64,000 nucleotides of DNA from Endozoicomonas gorgoniicola (GCF_025562715.2 NZ_JAPFCC010000001.1:5666001-5730000); one strand, 5' to 3'. Shown: positions 1 to 9,761, counted from the stretch's first letter. The notes: generated by a model not told the origin, from the letters alone. A program made the numbers and translations.

Positions 1-1390
1 CGCGCAGACTGAAACTCCTGAATCCAGAGTTTTTTATCTGACCAAACGGCGGTTCCGCTATTACTTTGCGACGTTCGTATACCGCTTTCGCTTCGCTTGT
101 TTCCATTTTTTTATTCATGGCTTGTCGTGCAGTTTCAAACTTGTCTGTGCGAATTACCTTGCCTGCACTTTTCTTGGAGCCACTGCATCTGGAGCGGTAA
201 GCGCACTCTCGGCATACTTCCTTGTTTGCCCGGTAGCCTTTCCTCTTAGCTTTACTGGCTGGATTGGTAACCAATTTTTCCCCAGCCGGACAGATGAAGA
301 CGTCAGCTTCAATATTGTATGTAAAATCCGCTTTGACAAATTTTCGATCAGTATTTTCAAGGTCCGTAACAGCCGGTTTTTCTTCCTTGTCAGTAGCGAT
401 ATAACCGTCTATTCCATGTTTATCCAAGGTGTGCAGATTTGGCCCTGAAAAATAGCCGTTGTCCATACTCCATTTATCCACAGCCGCGCCATCGGTAGAT
501 TCTGACAAAGCCTGAAGAGCAGGCTCTACTTCCTGTACGTCGTTGGCGCGTTGACTGATGTGTTGGCCGACAATGATCTGGTGATCCGCATCTACATTAA
601 TTTGAGCATTGTAGCTGTATTCGCAGTACCCCTTCTTGCTCATCATCCGGGCATCATGGTCTGCAAAGCTAATCTGTTTCTTGTCGTCTATTGGCTCGTC
701 CGGATTGAGGGCTTTCTCACGCTCTTCCAGTGCTTTTTTAGCAGCCTTAATTTTCTTCAGCCGTTCTTCTTTAAACAGGAGGTCTTCAGGAATACTGTAG
801 CCATTGGTTTCTTTGTAGGCGTCGTCTTCTTCCTGATCGCACTGGCTGGCTTTTTTGATCAGTTCATCAACCTCAGCGCTGAGTTCTGCCTCTTTGGCTT
901 TAAGCCGGCCGTAGCTCATGGCCTTATGCTTTGAACTGTTGGCTTTGAATTTCGAACCATCCAGGCTGATATGCCCAAGCGATGCCAGTTTCAGCTCCAT
1001 CGCCAGCTTGACGGACTGTTTGAAACAGTCATGAAAAAACGACAGGTTGTTTTTGCGGAAGTCCCCCAGGACCCGAAAGTTTGGGCAATTCATCTGAGAG
1101 ATGTACATGAATGCCAAGTCCTGCCGACACCGTTTTTCTATTTCACGGGAGCTGAATACACCATGACTGTAGGCGTAGATCAGGATACCTACGATCAGCT
1201 TGGGTGGGTAGGCATGCTGTCCAAGGTGATGGTACTGCTTTTCAACTTCCGAGGTATCAATGTTCTGGAAGATGGTCTCATAGATGTAGCAGTCATGATC
1301 TTTGGGAAGAAGATCAAAGATGTTGGTTGGAAACAGCAGGTGCTGGTCGAACTCAACAGGGCTATCCTTGAATTTTGGTGGTGGCGACAT
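1..1390 (-). CDS. IS1182-family transposase, C-terminus beyond window
   Basis: This encodes the first 463 or so residues of the same 505-residue DDE transposase encoded at 5160-6677. It begins with MSPPPKFKDSP and carries the conserved YSHGVFSSREIEKRC block near residue 80, which is typical of the IS1182 family (a DUF772-type N-terminal region followed by a DDE domain). The frame is open up to the window edge, so the copy may be intact. The apparent ORFs on the plus strand here are antisense shadows. Confidence 0.9.
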   Translation of the reverse strand, partial: MSPPPKFKDSPVEFDQHLLFPTNIFDLLPKDHDCYIYETIFQNIDTSEVEKQYHHLGQHAYPPKLIVGILIYAYSHGVFSSREIEKRCRQDLAFMYISQMNCPNFRVLGDFRKNNLSFFHDCFKQSVKLAMELKLASLGHISLDGSKFKANSSKHKAMSYGRLKAKEAELSAEVDELIKKASQCDQEEDDAYKETNGYSIPEDLLFKEERLKKIKAAKKALEEREKALNPDEPIDDKKQISFADHDARMMSKKGYCEYSYNAQINVDADHQIIVGQHISQRANDVQEVEPALQALSESTDGAAVDKWSMDNGYFSGPNLHTLDKHGIDGYIATDKEEKPAVTDLENTDRKFVKADFTYNIEADVFICPAGEKLVTNPASKAKRKGYRANKEVCRECAYRSRCSGSKKSAGKVIRTDKFETARQAMNKKMETSEAKAVYERRKVIAEPPFGQIKNSGFRSFSLR

Positions 1391-1456
1391 CAGGCTTCAT
1401 CAGGGCTGCGTTTTGAACGCTATTATATCAGATAAATCCTATTCTCGGTCAGGCTC
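1..1456 (-). mobile_element. IS1182-family element, copy A1, cut by window edge
   Basis: This is the reverse complement of most of the element at 5094-6802; base x here corresponds to base 6550-x there. Only scattered differences are visible, for example at about 1103 and 490. The end facing inward reads, as reverse complement, GAGCCTGACCGAGAATAG, the same terminal repeat as the complete copy, and it abuts a CTAG at 1457-1460. The other end lies outside the window. The near identity of the two copies suggests recent movement. Confidence 0.93.
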
Positions 1457-1460
1457 CTAG

Positions 1461-3080
1461 GAGCCTGTCGGACTTGTAACAAGTCCAGAAAAGAAGGCGG
1501 CATCATAACCCTGCTGCCTGTTTAAGCTACTGTGCAAGCTGTTCTCACAACCGCCACTCTTACCCGTAAATAGTAAAACATCGCCCAAAAAGCTCTGTAT
1601 GCAGCCAGAAGTTGAATCATAAATAACCAATTTTCAATGTCCGCCATCGCCATGGCAAACATTTTCTTCAGATTGAAGCCTGTGCAGAGCAGATCCCATT
1701 CAGCAGACACCTCTGCAAAGCCTCGAACCAGAAATTGGCGATACCCCATCACTTCTTTCTGTATTCCAAAGGTTGGTTCAATCGTACTTTTCCGCAAGGC
1801 ATAAACAGCCCGACCTTCTTTTGTCTGCAGCCGCCAACGCATCAGGTCTAATGCTGTTACATCGTCGCCTTCCGGCATAGGATCATCAGGTTTAAAGCGC
1901 TCCATCAAAGGTTTATTGTGGGCATCACGCTTCTCTGCGATATACGCAGTTGCGCCATAGTTATCCACAGCTGACACATTACTCTCACTGAAGTAGCCTG
2001 TGTCTGCCAGGATCGCTTCGGGCTTGCCAAGTTCGTCTTCACGAGTTGCCAGTTCTTCAAGGGCTGGCTCTACCTGCTGTTTGTCGTTTGTTGCCTGAGT
2101 AATGTGTTTTTCTACGATCAGTCCGCTTTCAACATCAACTGCAGCCTGCGCATTATAAGCTTGTTCATAACTGCCGCCTGATGTTGGCATGATGCGGGAA
2201 TCACGATCTGTCAGATTGACCTGGTCTTTGTCTCTTGGGTCTGCCTCTGGGGCTTTGGGTTCTCTACCCCTCGGCTTTTTTCCAGACTCCCTGATCGCTT
2301 CCCTGCGAGCCACTTTTTCCTCATATTCTTCCAGCTCGTATTGGTATCGCTCCTCAGCGCGACGCTCTATTTCTGCTTTTGCTTCGGCAATAACAGCAAG
2401 GCGATCTTCCCTACGCTTGAGCTCCTCTGGAATAGAAAGCTCTTCAGGCTGCTCTTCTGCATCGGCTTTCTCTGCCATTTTCAGGAGCTCATCCACCTCA
2501 GACTTGAGCTGTTTTTCCAGCTTGCAGGCATACTCGTAGCTGAGGGCTTTGTGTTTGCTGGCATTCGCTTTCATTTTGGTGCCATCCAGACTGATGGTTC
2601 CCATTTTTAACCACTGGGCTTCTTTAGCGATCATTAGAATCTGGGTAAACAGGTTGCTGATTTCCTTGCGAAACCGCTTCCGGAAAGCATTAATACTGTC
2701 ATGATCTGGGTGTTCATTGGCACAGATATAGCGGAAAGCAATAGAGTCGTGAGTAGCCTTCTCCAGCTTTCGGCTGGAAAAGACACCTGTCGCATAGCCA
2801 TAAAATAACAGCGAGAGCATGAGCGATGGATGCCAGGCTTTGGAACCTCTACCGCTGTAGGACTTGATGAACGGATCAAGATCGAGCTGCTCGACGACCT
2901 CTACAACAAAACGGGCGAGATGACGTTCCGGCAAATAATCATCGACACTGGCGGGAAACATGTCTGGAATACTGCGGTCAACGGGTCTGAAAGTCCATCT
3001 CTTCATTTGTCAGAGGTTGCTTGCTTGAAAAGTGATTATTGGCAATTATGCCAGATTTTTGCTCTAAGTCCGACAGGCTC
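1461..3080 (-). mobile_element. IS1182-family element B, complete
   Basis: This 1620-bp element has terminal inverted repeats GAGCCTGTCGGACTT (1461-1475, and complementary at 3066-3080). It is flanked by CTAG on both sides (1457-1460 and 3081-3084), fitting the 4-bp palindromic target duplication seen with element A. Its ends share GAGCCTG with element A, but the inner repeat and the transposase differ, so this is a different IS of the same family. It lies head to end with copy A1, and the two share a single CTAG. Confidence 0.92.
1522..3006 (-). CDS. IS1182-family transposase
   Basis: This 494-residue DDE transposase belongs to the same family as the one at 5160 but is clearly diverged from it. 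The N-terminal part has the FYGYATGVFSSRKLEKATHD block (residues about 68-88), followed by a central lysine/glutamate-rich coiled region (about 150-250). The C-terminal half has DSRIMPTSGG and ILADTGYFSE, parts of the catalytic DDE core. It is full length for the family and uninterrupted, so it is probably active. It fills almost the whole element. Confidence 0.92.
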   Translation of the reverse strand: MKRWTFRPVDRSIPDMFPASVDDYLPERHLARFVVEVVEQLDLDPFIKSYSGRGSKAWHPSLMLSLLFYGYATGVFSSRKLEKATHDSIAFRYICANEHPDHDSINAFRKRFRKEISNLFTQILMIAKEAQWLKMGTISLDGTKMKANASKHKALSYEYACKLEKQLKSEVDELLKMAEKADAEEQPEELSIPEELKRREDRLAVIAEAKAEIERRAEERYQYELEEYEEKVARREAIRESGKKPRGREPKAPEADPRDKDQVNLTDRDSRIMPTSGGSYEQAYNAQAAVDVESGLIVEKHITQATNDKQQVEPALEELATREDELGKPEAILADTGYFSESNVSAVDNYGATAYIAEKRDAHNKPLMERFKPDDPMPEGDDVTALDLMRWRLQTKEGRAVYALRKSTIEPTFGIQKEVMGYRQFLVRGFAEVSAEWDLLCTGFNLKKMFAMAMADIENWLFMIQLLAAYRAFWAMFYYLRVRVAVVRTACTVA

Positions 3081-3182
3081 CTAGAACAAGAAAATAAGCA
3101 CTTGCGTGAACTGGTACACCTCAGCACTCAATGGATTTCAGCTTATATTGCAATGCAGGCTGAATACCGTGCCGGACATTGA
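3081..3182 (+). pseudogene. C-terminal tail of an unknown gene cut by IS B
   Basis: An open frame runs out of the IS B boundary and encodes about 33 residues, ending in YIAMQAEYRAGH before TGA at 3180-3182, ten bases before tniQ. It has no start codon of its own. The tail is helical and charged (LEQENKHLRELV...). By position it could be the end of another gene of the transposon, such as tnsC or a small regulator, but I do not recognise it. Confidence 0.5.
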
Positions 3183-3191
3183 GATATAACG

Positions 3192-4427
3192 ATGTTACTG
3201 CGTCCTAAATCCTTGCGTTCAGAGGCACTGGAAAGCTACATGATTCGGTTGGCTGATTTGTACGGATATACATCTCAGCAGCTGATAGAGCGATTTCATA
3301 TAATTCTGGACGAAGAAGATCAGAAGTTGTCTGGCGCATTACCTGGGAACCTTTGGCAGCTCAATATTTATCATGCCAACACTTCATCTTCCTTTCGTGT
3401 TGAGTGCCTGGAAGTACTGGCAGAAAAGATGGGTAGGGGTCGCTTGCCCATTATGGAGCTGGCTGTTTACCGATCCAGAACAAAGTATGGATTAAGGCAT
3501 CATTCTCTTTTTTGGCAGGGACTGGATATCCCTCGTTTTTATGTTCGTAAGGAATGCATCCCTGTCTGCCCCCTATGTTTTCAGGAAGACGAGAAACCGT
3601 TTATGCCTTTTTACTGGCATTTACATCTCGTAAGAGCCTGTAGCAAGCATGGTTGTAAACTCATCGAGCAATGCCCGGACTGCATGGAGAGCCTCAACTA
3701 TATTCATACAGGCAATTTGAAAGGCTGCTCATGTGGTAAAGAGTACAAAAGCATGCCTGCAGAAATCGCACCGGAGCCACTCATTCATCTTGCAGCCAAG
3801 GTTCAGGAAGAAAAAGTTACCGCTGAGAATTTCGATAATCTACTCTTCGAACTTGAAGATATACATCAGCTATTCGGAATGATTTTGTGGTTTTACTCTT
3901 ATGTGGCAGAGCGTGGAAGCAAGAGAAGTTTTACAGATGAAACGTTGTTAGATTGCATTGCTTTTTTTGATAAATGGCCTCAAAATCTCCACACATTACT
4001 CAAAGAAAAAATAGAAACAGCCATTGTACTTGCTGACCGGCGTTTTTCAGAAACATCTTTCCAGTCTATTTTTAGAAATCTTCTGTTTGCAAGCAAGCGA
4101 CTTCCAAGTAATGTTCTTAGCTCCAATCCAGTACTCAAAGAAGTTTTTACGTATTTAGATCAATGCATTCATGCAGATAATGAACTGTCTGAAATAGGCT
4201 ATAGCCTGCTTAATGGATATGAAGTAGCAACACTTCTTGATACTGATGACGAACAGGTAGCCAGACTTCTGGATGAAGGGAAATTACCCGTTTCAAAAAG
4301 GCTGAAAGACAGCACTGCATTCAACCCCAAGATCCCACTATTCCCTTTAAAAAGCACATTTAATGTCTGGCTGGCCGGATTTCAGTCTCGTCTTTCTAAT
4401 CGTCATATTTATATGTCCAGGTGGTGA
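3192..4427 (+). CDS. tniQ: TniQ (TnsD-like targeting protein of I-F3 CAST)
   Basis: This 411-residue protein matches TniQ, which in I-F3 systems docks as a dimer on the Cas6 end of Cascade and recruits the TnsC/TnsAB transposase to the crRNA-chosen target. The N-terminus starts with the family-like pattern LLRPKSLRSEALESYMIRLA. Residues about 117-180 hold zinc-ribbon cysteines and histidines: CIPVCPLC, HLHLVRACSKHGCKL, CPDC and then CSCG. The length agrees with stand-alone I-F3 TniQ and is shorter than TnsD. The stop is one base before the cas8/5 start, so the genes are probably cotranscribed. The frame is intact even though its partner cas8/5 is broken. Confidence 0.9.
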   Translation: MLLRPKSLRSEALESYMIRLADLYGYTSQQLIERFHIILDEEDQKLSGALPGNLWQLNIYHANTSSSFRVECLEVLAEKMGRGRLPIMELAVYRSRTKYGLRHHSLFWQGLDIPRFYVRKECIPVCPLCFQEDEKPFMPFYWHLHLVRACSKHGCKLIEQCPDCMESLNYIHTGNLKGCSCGKEYKSMPAEIAPEPLIHLAAKVQEEKVTAENFDNLLFELEDIHQLFGMILWFYSYVAERGSKRSFTDETLLDCIAFFDKWPQNLHTLLKEKIETAIVLADRRFSETSFQSIFRNLLFASKRLPSNVLSSNPVLKEVFTYLDQCIHADNELSEIGYSLLNGYEVATLLDTDDEQVARLLDEGKLPVSKRLKDSTAFNPKIPLFPLKSTFNVWLAGFQSRLSNRHIYMSRW

Positions 4428-5093
4428 CATGGTTGTATTAGATGAGCTGATAAAAGAGACGGAAAGCAAGAGGCTGGATAAAACGTTGAAAAAGGCATTT
4501 TCTGCTCTTGCTGATCCAGTCATCATAGATGGAAAAGAAAACGAAACCCTGCTTTTCTTGATAAACCGTACAATAAAAGGCAACAAGAAGTTTCTGGATG
4601 AAAACTCCCTGAAGCTTCTCAGGGATGAGCCTTGGCGTAATGATGTCCTTAAAGTTACGGAATGGATACATACCCATAATCTCAAGTACCCATACAGTAA
4701 AGCAGACGGATGCATCTTCTATTATGAAAAAAACCTGCGTTTCCGGAAAAACAAAATACTTGGCTATGCAAAAGATTCAAAACAGATCAATAAGTGCCAG
4801 TTTTTGGTAACAGAGTTTTTCTGGAAGGGTAGTGTAACCAGCTTGGTTGAGCAGTTTGCCTTTTATGGTGAAGATGACTGTAGTCTTGTGGATCAGTTGA
4901 TAGAGCTTGGACTCTCACAGGAGTGTATCCCAGCATTCCAGAAAAAATGTTCAGAAGCAATAAAAATCAGATTGCCTGATTCTGTACACCAACACTGTAA
5001 GCAGGTGCGTTTTTTTCAAGCGGATGGCAAATCTATTGCCGTCACCCCTGTTGTTAGTACCGGGATACAGCGAACTATTCATAAACTGACTAG

Positions 5094-6802
5094 GAGCCTG
5101 ACCGAGAATAGGATTTATCTGATATAATAGCGTTCAAAACGCAGCCCTGATGAAGCCTGATGTCGCCACCACCAAAATTCAAGGATAGCCCTGTTGAGTT
5201 CGACCAGCACCTGCTGTTTCCAACCAACATCTTTGATCTTCTTCCCAAAGATCATGACTGCTACATCTATGAGACCATCTTCCAGAACATTGATACCTCG
5301 GAAGTTGAAAAGCAGTACCATCACCTTGGACAGCATGCCTACCCACCCAAGCTGATCGTAGGTATCCTGATCTACGCCTACAGTCATGGTGTATTCAGCT
5401 CCCGTGAAATAGAAAAACGGTGTCGGCAGGACTTGGCATTCATGTATATCTCTCAGATGAATTGCCCAAACTTTCGGGTCCTGGGGGACTTCCGCAAAAA
5501 CAACCTGTCGTTTTTTCATGACTGTTTCAAACAGTCCGTCAAGCTGGCGATGGAGCTGAAACTGGCATCGCTTGGGCATATCAGCCTGGATGGTTCGAAA
5601 TTCAAAGCCAACAGTTCAAAGCATAAGGCCATGAGCTACGGCCGGCTTAAAGCCAAAGAGGCAGAACTCAGCGCTGAGGTTGATGAACTGATCAAAAAAG
5701 CCAGCCAGTGCGATCAGGAAGAAGACGACGCCTACAAAGAAACCAATGGCTACAGTATTCCTGAAGACCTCCTGTTTAAAGAAGAACGGCTGAAGAAAAT
5801 TAAGGCTGCTAAAAAAGCACTGGAAGAGCGTGAGAAAGCCCTCAATCCGGACGAGCCAATAGACGACAAGAAACAGATTAGCTTTGCAGACCATGATGCC
5901 CGGATGATGAGCAAGAAGGGGTACTGCGAATACAGCTACAATGCTCAAATTAATGTAGATGCGGATCACCAGATCATTGTCGGCCAACACATCAGTCAAC
6001 GCGCCAACGACGTACAGGAAGTAGAGCCTGCTCTTCAGGCTTTGTCAGAATCTACCGATAGCGCGGCTGTGGATAAATGGAGTATGGACAACGGCTATTT
6101 TTCAGGGCCAAATCTGCACACCTTGGATAAACATGGAATAGACGGTTATATCGCTACTGACAAGGAAGAAAAACCGGCTGTTACGGACCTTGAAAATACT
6201 GATCGAAAATTTGTCAAAGCGGATTTTACATACAATATTGAAGCTGACGTCTTCATCTGTCCGGCTGGGGAAAAATTGGTTACCAATCCAGCCAGTAAAG
6301 CTAAGAGGAAAGGCTACCGGGCAAACAAGGAAGTATGCCGAGAGTGCGCTTACCGCTCCAGATGCAGTGGCTCCAAGAAAAGTGCAGGCAAGGTAATTCG
6401 CACAGACAAGTTTGAAACTGCACGACAAGCCATGAATAAAAAAATGGAAACAAGCGAAGCGAAAGCGGTATACGAACGTCGCAAAGTAATAGCGGAACCG
6501 CCGTTTGGTCAGATAAAAAACTCTGGATTCAGGAGTTTCAGTCTGCGCGGGAAAGAGAAAGTGGAAGCAGAGTTTTCACTGGTATGCACAGTGCATAATT
6601 TCAAAAAAATTGTGAAGAAAGCTTTAACGGGGTCACTCCGTCTTGAGGATTTAAAAAAGGTTGAAAAAGCGGCATAAAGGTAAAGAAAAGCTGTAAATTG
6701 GCAAAAATGAGCAAATCAACCTCAAAAAGTGGTTGTTTTTTGCTCATTTTGAATTTTGCGAAACCTTTAGGAGGACTGCCTAAGCTATTCTCGGTCAGGC
6801 TC
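5094..6802 (+). mobile_element. IS1182-family element, copy A2, complete, inserted in cas8/5
   Basis: This 1709-bp element has perfect 18-bp inverted ends, GAGCCTGACCGAGAATAG at 5094-5111 and the complement at 6785-6802. It is flanked by a CTAG target duplication at 5090-5093 and 6803-6806. It lies in cas8/5 and is inverted relative to copy A1 at 1-1456. Removing it restores the host frame exactly, which fixes its borders. Confidence 0.96.
5160..6677 (+). CDS. IS1182-family transposase
   Basis: This is an intact 505-residue DDE transposase. The N-terminal region has YSHGVFSSREIEKRCRQD (about residues 80-98). A charged coiled region follows (about 155-245), then DHDARMMSKKG, and DNGYFSGPN in the catalytic core. 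A C-terminal cysteine cluster (CRECAYRSRC, about residues 400-410) precedes the final KAVYERRKVIAEPPFGQIKN block typical of the family. The ATG lies 66 bases inside the left end. The many open frames on the opposite strand are shadows. Confidence 0.94.
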   Translation: MSPPPKFKDSPVEFDQHLLFPTNIFDLLPKDHDCYIYETIFQNIDTSEVEKQYHHLGQHAYPPKLIVGILIYAYSHGVFSSREIEKRCRQDLAFMYISQMNCPNFRVLGDFRKNNLSFFHDCFKQSVKLAMELKLASLGHISLDGSKFKANSSKHKAMSYGRLKAKEAELSAEVDELIKKASQCDQEEDDAYKETNGYSIPEDLLFKEERLKKIKAAKKALEEREKALNPDEPIDDKKQISFADHDARMMSKKGYCEYSYNAQINVDADHQIIVGQHISQRANDVQEVEPALQALSESTDSAAVDKWSMDNGYFSGPNLHTLDKHGIDGYIATDKEEKPAVTDLENTDRKFVKADFTYNIEADVFICPAGEKLVTNPASKAKRKGYRANKEVCRECAYRSRCSGSKKSAGKVIRTDKFETARQAMNKKMETSEAKAVYERRKVIAEPPFGQIKNSGFRSFSLRGKEKVEAEFSLVCTVHNFKKIVKKALTGSLRLEDLKKVEKAA

Positions 6803-8170
6803 CTAGAGACCCGGACATATTCGGAACAACTATTTTTCATGACCGTCCTTCCTCTCTGGGAACCTTTGTCAGCGCTTGCGGTGGGAGGGTCAGATGCTTG
6901 AACTATCCACCAAGACTCGGAAGTAACGATCGTTCAACAGATCACTTAATCAAGCAATGGAGCTATAAGCATCATTTATTGAATGAAAAAGTATTATTCA
7001 GCAAACAAGCAATCAATCTTCTTTTTGGAATGCTCAAGAAAGATAAAGCGTTCTCAACTTATCAGGCTGCAAAAGTTAGAAGAGAGGAAAGGGAGCAACG
7101 CCTGAAACATCTGGTAGAAGAACTCTTTTCTGATATTTTAATCCTCCAATCCAAACCCCTAACAGAGTACCCAAGGCTATCGAGAGAAATCGATGGAAGT
7201 CTGGAGAAAAGCGTGATCATGGGTGATTTCGACCATGAACAAGCAATCAATCATTTCACTCGCCAGATTCATGAGCAGCTAGAAAGAGGTAAATATAGTC
7301 AGGATTTAGCTTACCAGCCAGTCCTGATAGAAGCTGTTGCTAATGGGGTCAAATCCTTCTTCAAGAAGGGAAGTTCAAGAAAGCTACCTGAAGATTCTAT
7401 CTACTTACATTTCGAGAGACTGTTAGCGTACGGCTCCAATTGTCAAAGCTCCCCTTACCTGATTGGTCTTCCCAGCCTGACTGCCTTTGCAGGTCTTGTT
7501 GATGCATTTTTATTGAAGCTGGGAGTGGCAAAAAAAGTAGGGTTTGCGATAGGGCTTCGCCGCTTTGCCCGAAGAAAGGGGCATCCACTGGCAAAACAAA
7601 TTTGCAAAAATCATGTTGTCAGAAATGATACAGTCATCGACAGCCAGCACTGCGACATAGAGTTTGATTTGATTGTTCAACTGGATGAAGCATACTCAGA
7701 GCTTGATTGCAGTAGTCGTAATTTATATAGATGCCTTCCCAGACGCTTTGCAGGTGGTGTACTGTCATCTCCCATTATTGGTACTTGTCAGAAATCTTCT
7801 TTGTTCAAACGTTGCAATGTATATCGCAGCAATGATGAATTGACTAAAGGCTTATGCCTAGTTCCAAGCTTTACAAGGTTCATTGCAGATGCAAGTCCAG
7901 AGACCGGCTACAACAGCCTGAGTGATTTGCCTGATATCTTAAAAATATCCCCAACACTGCTTCCAGTAAATAAAGGATTTAAATTCCTTGGAAGTTTATG
8001 CCAACGAGAAGGCGCAATTGCTGATCAGCATGCTTTTGCCGAACATATACTTGGTCTGGTCAGGCTGCAATCACCAGGGTCTGTAATAGCTTCCCCTGAA
8101 ATCAGAAAGCAAATTTCTTGGAACATACACGTATCAAAGTATGCAATAGAGCTACTTTCAGGTGAACCAA

Positions 8171-9208
8171 ATGATTGAACTTTGTAATCAGTTGTCTCAA
8201 ATCCGGTCGCTCTTTTTCAGCCCTGCATTTTTCAAATGGGTGCATAAGAAAACACAAGAAGAGATACCGCTTGAATGCCGTACCAGAACAATCTTGGGAC
8301 TCAGGGATGGCTATTCTAAAGCCTACAAAAAAGACGGTCAGGTAAAGAATGATTTAACAAGACTAGAGCTGTCTTATGGCAACCCTCAAACTATTGACGA
8401 GTGCTTTCTATCTCCAGAAGCAGAGCATGTGATTGTAAGCTTTTCACTTCAGATTTGCGCTCTCACTCAAGAGCTTCACACATGTAGTGACCCCGAAGTG
8501 CGCAGGGTTCTTTTGGAGTTTGCCGTTGCCTGCAAAAAAATTGGTGTTTACGAAGAACTAGCTAAACGTTATTTGCTTAACATCTTTATGGGGCGTTGGC
8601 TGTGGATGAATCAGAGGACAAGAAGCACAGAAATCAGCTTAACGGATATGGATGATGAATGCCTATATACGGTTTCGGATGTTCAAAGGAGACGCTGGAC
8701 AGGAGATATGTCAGGGTTTGAAGAAAATTATCAAAAATTAATTGACCGATTCGCACTTGCTCTCACAGATGAGCAGCAATACTGGGATATAGTGGTCGAG
8801 GCCAAGCTGAAATTTCGTCCAATGGCCGAAATATTTCCTAGCCAGACTTTTTCGTCTGGCTCAGAGAAAGATAGAAGTCGAATTTATGCAACATTTCGCC
8901 TTGGGGAGAGAGAACAGCTAATATTTACCTCCCACAAAACAAGTGCCGCAATTCATACTATTGACGACTGGTTCCCCGGAGCTGAAGAATGGCTGCGTGT
9001 TTCAGCATTTGGTTCGGATAGAAGCAATGCAACAGCCCACCGCCATCCAGAAACAGGGCATGATGTGTATTCTATTATGCGCTTGGCTGATGAGCTGACA
9101 GAGTTTATTAATAGCGGCAAAAAGATCGACACAAAAAACATGAACAAGATTTATTATCTTGCGGCTATGTTTGTATGCGGCGGTATGCGACAGGTAGGGG
9201 AGGAGTAA
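8171..9208 (+). CDS. cas7: Cas7 (Csy3-type) Cascade backbone subunit
   Basis: In I-F Cascade, six Cas7 copies coat the crRNA spacer. The predicted protein has 345 residues, close to the usual size for I-F Cas7. It starts IELCNQLSQIRSLFFSPAFFKW and contains basic blocks (TILGLRDGYSKAYKK) and a C-terminal REQLIFTSHKTSAAIHTIDDW region that fit the Csy3 family. I chose ATG 8171 over GTG 8162 because AGGTGA lies 5 bases upstream of the ATG. The start overlaps the cas8/5 stop by 8 bases. The gene is intact, but its upstream operon partner is split by an IS, so it may depend on a promoter inside or read-through from that element. Confidence 0.88.
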   Translation: MIELCNQLSQIRSLFFSPAFFKWVHKKTQEEIPLECRTRTILGLRDGYSKAYKKDGQVKNDLTRLELSYGNPQTIDECFLSPEAEHVIVSFSLQICALTQELHTCSDPEVRRVLLEFAVACKKIGVYEELAKRYLLNIFMGRWLWMNQRTRSTEISLTDMDDECLYTVSDVQRRRWTGDMSGFEENYQKLIDRFALALTDEQQYWDIVVEAKLKFRPMAEIFPSQTFSSGSEKDRSRIYATFRLGEREQLIFTSHKTSAAIHTIDDWFPGAEEWLRVSAFGSDRSNATAHRHPETGHDVYSIMRLADELTEFINSGKKIDTKNMNKIYYLAAMFVCGGMRQVGEE

Positions 9209-9209
9209 A

Positions 9210-9761
9210 ATGCGTTATGCATTTTTAGTGCAGTTCTGCGATCCAAGATCTGATGTTTTTCTGCTTGCATCTCGCTGTCATCAGGTTCTTCATGGCTTTC
9301 AGTGTCATAATAATCTGCGAGCCATCGGAGTGGCATATCCTCGCTGGAATCTGAGAACTTTAGGAGACAGTATTGCTTTTATTTGCCACGATAAGGGCTT
9401 ATTACAACAATTTTCTCAACAGCCGCTGTTTCCTCAAATGAAAAAAATAAACAAGTTTGCTTGGGGAGATATTGCTCTGATTCAGGAAGGTGGCCCTGAA
9501 GTACAGTACTTTCGCACCCAGAAGCCGGATAAGTACACACAGGCATGGTTGGAGAAAGACAGCCGTAGAAGGGAGAAGCGTGGAGTTGAATCAAGAAAAT
9601 ACATTCCCCAAATACAGCTTTTAGAACACTACCACTCTGTTAAGAAAAGAAATGGCTACTTACATATCCATCGTAGTTTTGCCAATCAGGTGACCCAAGG
9701 ACAGTTTAGTAGCTACGGCCTTTCTGGTGAAATGAATTCTGGTACTGTACCGTTACTGTAG
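9210..9761 (+). CDS. cas6f: Cas6f (Csy4-type) crRNA endoribonuclease
   Basis: Cas6f cuts the CRISPR precursor RNA at the base of the repeat hairpin and stays bound to the crRNA 3' end, where TniQ docks in I-F3 systems. The protein has 183 residues, normal for the family. The SRCHQVLHG segment aligns with the GKLHQALV segment of Pseudomonas Csy4, placing the general-base histidine at His24. The C-terminus FSSYGLSGEMNSGTVPLL matches the family's YGLS…VPWF ending. A strong SD (GGGGAGGAG) precedes the ATG, one base after the cas7 stop. An ISL3 element follows 53 bases downstream, before the array. Confidence 0.92.
   Translation: MRYAFLVQFCDPRSDVFLLASRCHQVLHGFQCHNNLRAIGVAYPRWNLRTLGDSIAFICHDKGLLQQFSQQPLFPQMKKINKFAWGDIALIQEGGPEVQYFRTQKPDKYTQAWLEKDSRRREKRGVESRKYIPQIQLLEHYHSVKKRNGYLHIHRSFANQVTQGQFSSYGLSGEMNSGTVPLL

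Larger units (their letters stand above)
4429..8178 (+). pseudogene. cas8: cas8/cas5 fusion gene split by an IS1182 element
   Basis: In I-F3 systems the Cas8/Cas5 fusion caps the 5' end of the crRNA in Cascade and reads the PAM. Its 5' part is 4429-5093 (221 codons, ATG one base after the tniQ stop) and its 3' part is 6807-8178. If bases 5094-6802 and one CTAG copy are removed, ACT-AG joins A-GAC in frame (…KLT-R-DPDIFGTT…) and gives one open frame of 678 residues, a plausible size for the fusion. As it stands, the 5' part runs into the IS and stops at 5127. The 3' part has no clear SD; a TTG at 6898 could only start a truncated protein. The identification rests mainly on position between tniQ and cas7; family sequence similarity is weak by eye. 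Functional loss is inferred. Confidence 0.85.

Noticed and set aside
122..1435. Several plus-strand open frames at 122-1435 with matching minus-strand frames at 5115-6428
   Set aside because: They are antisense shadows of the two copies of the same IS1182 transposase.
1..6802. A composite transposon made by the two IS A copies
   Set aside because: Left flank of copy A1 is outside the window and each copy has its own CTAG; joint movement cannot be shown.
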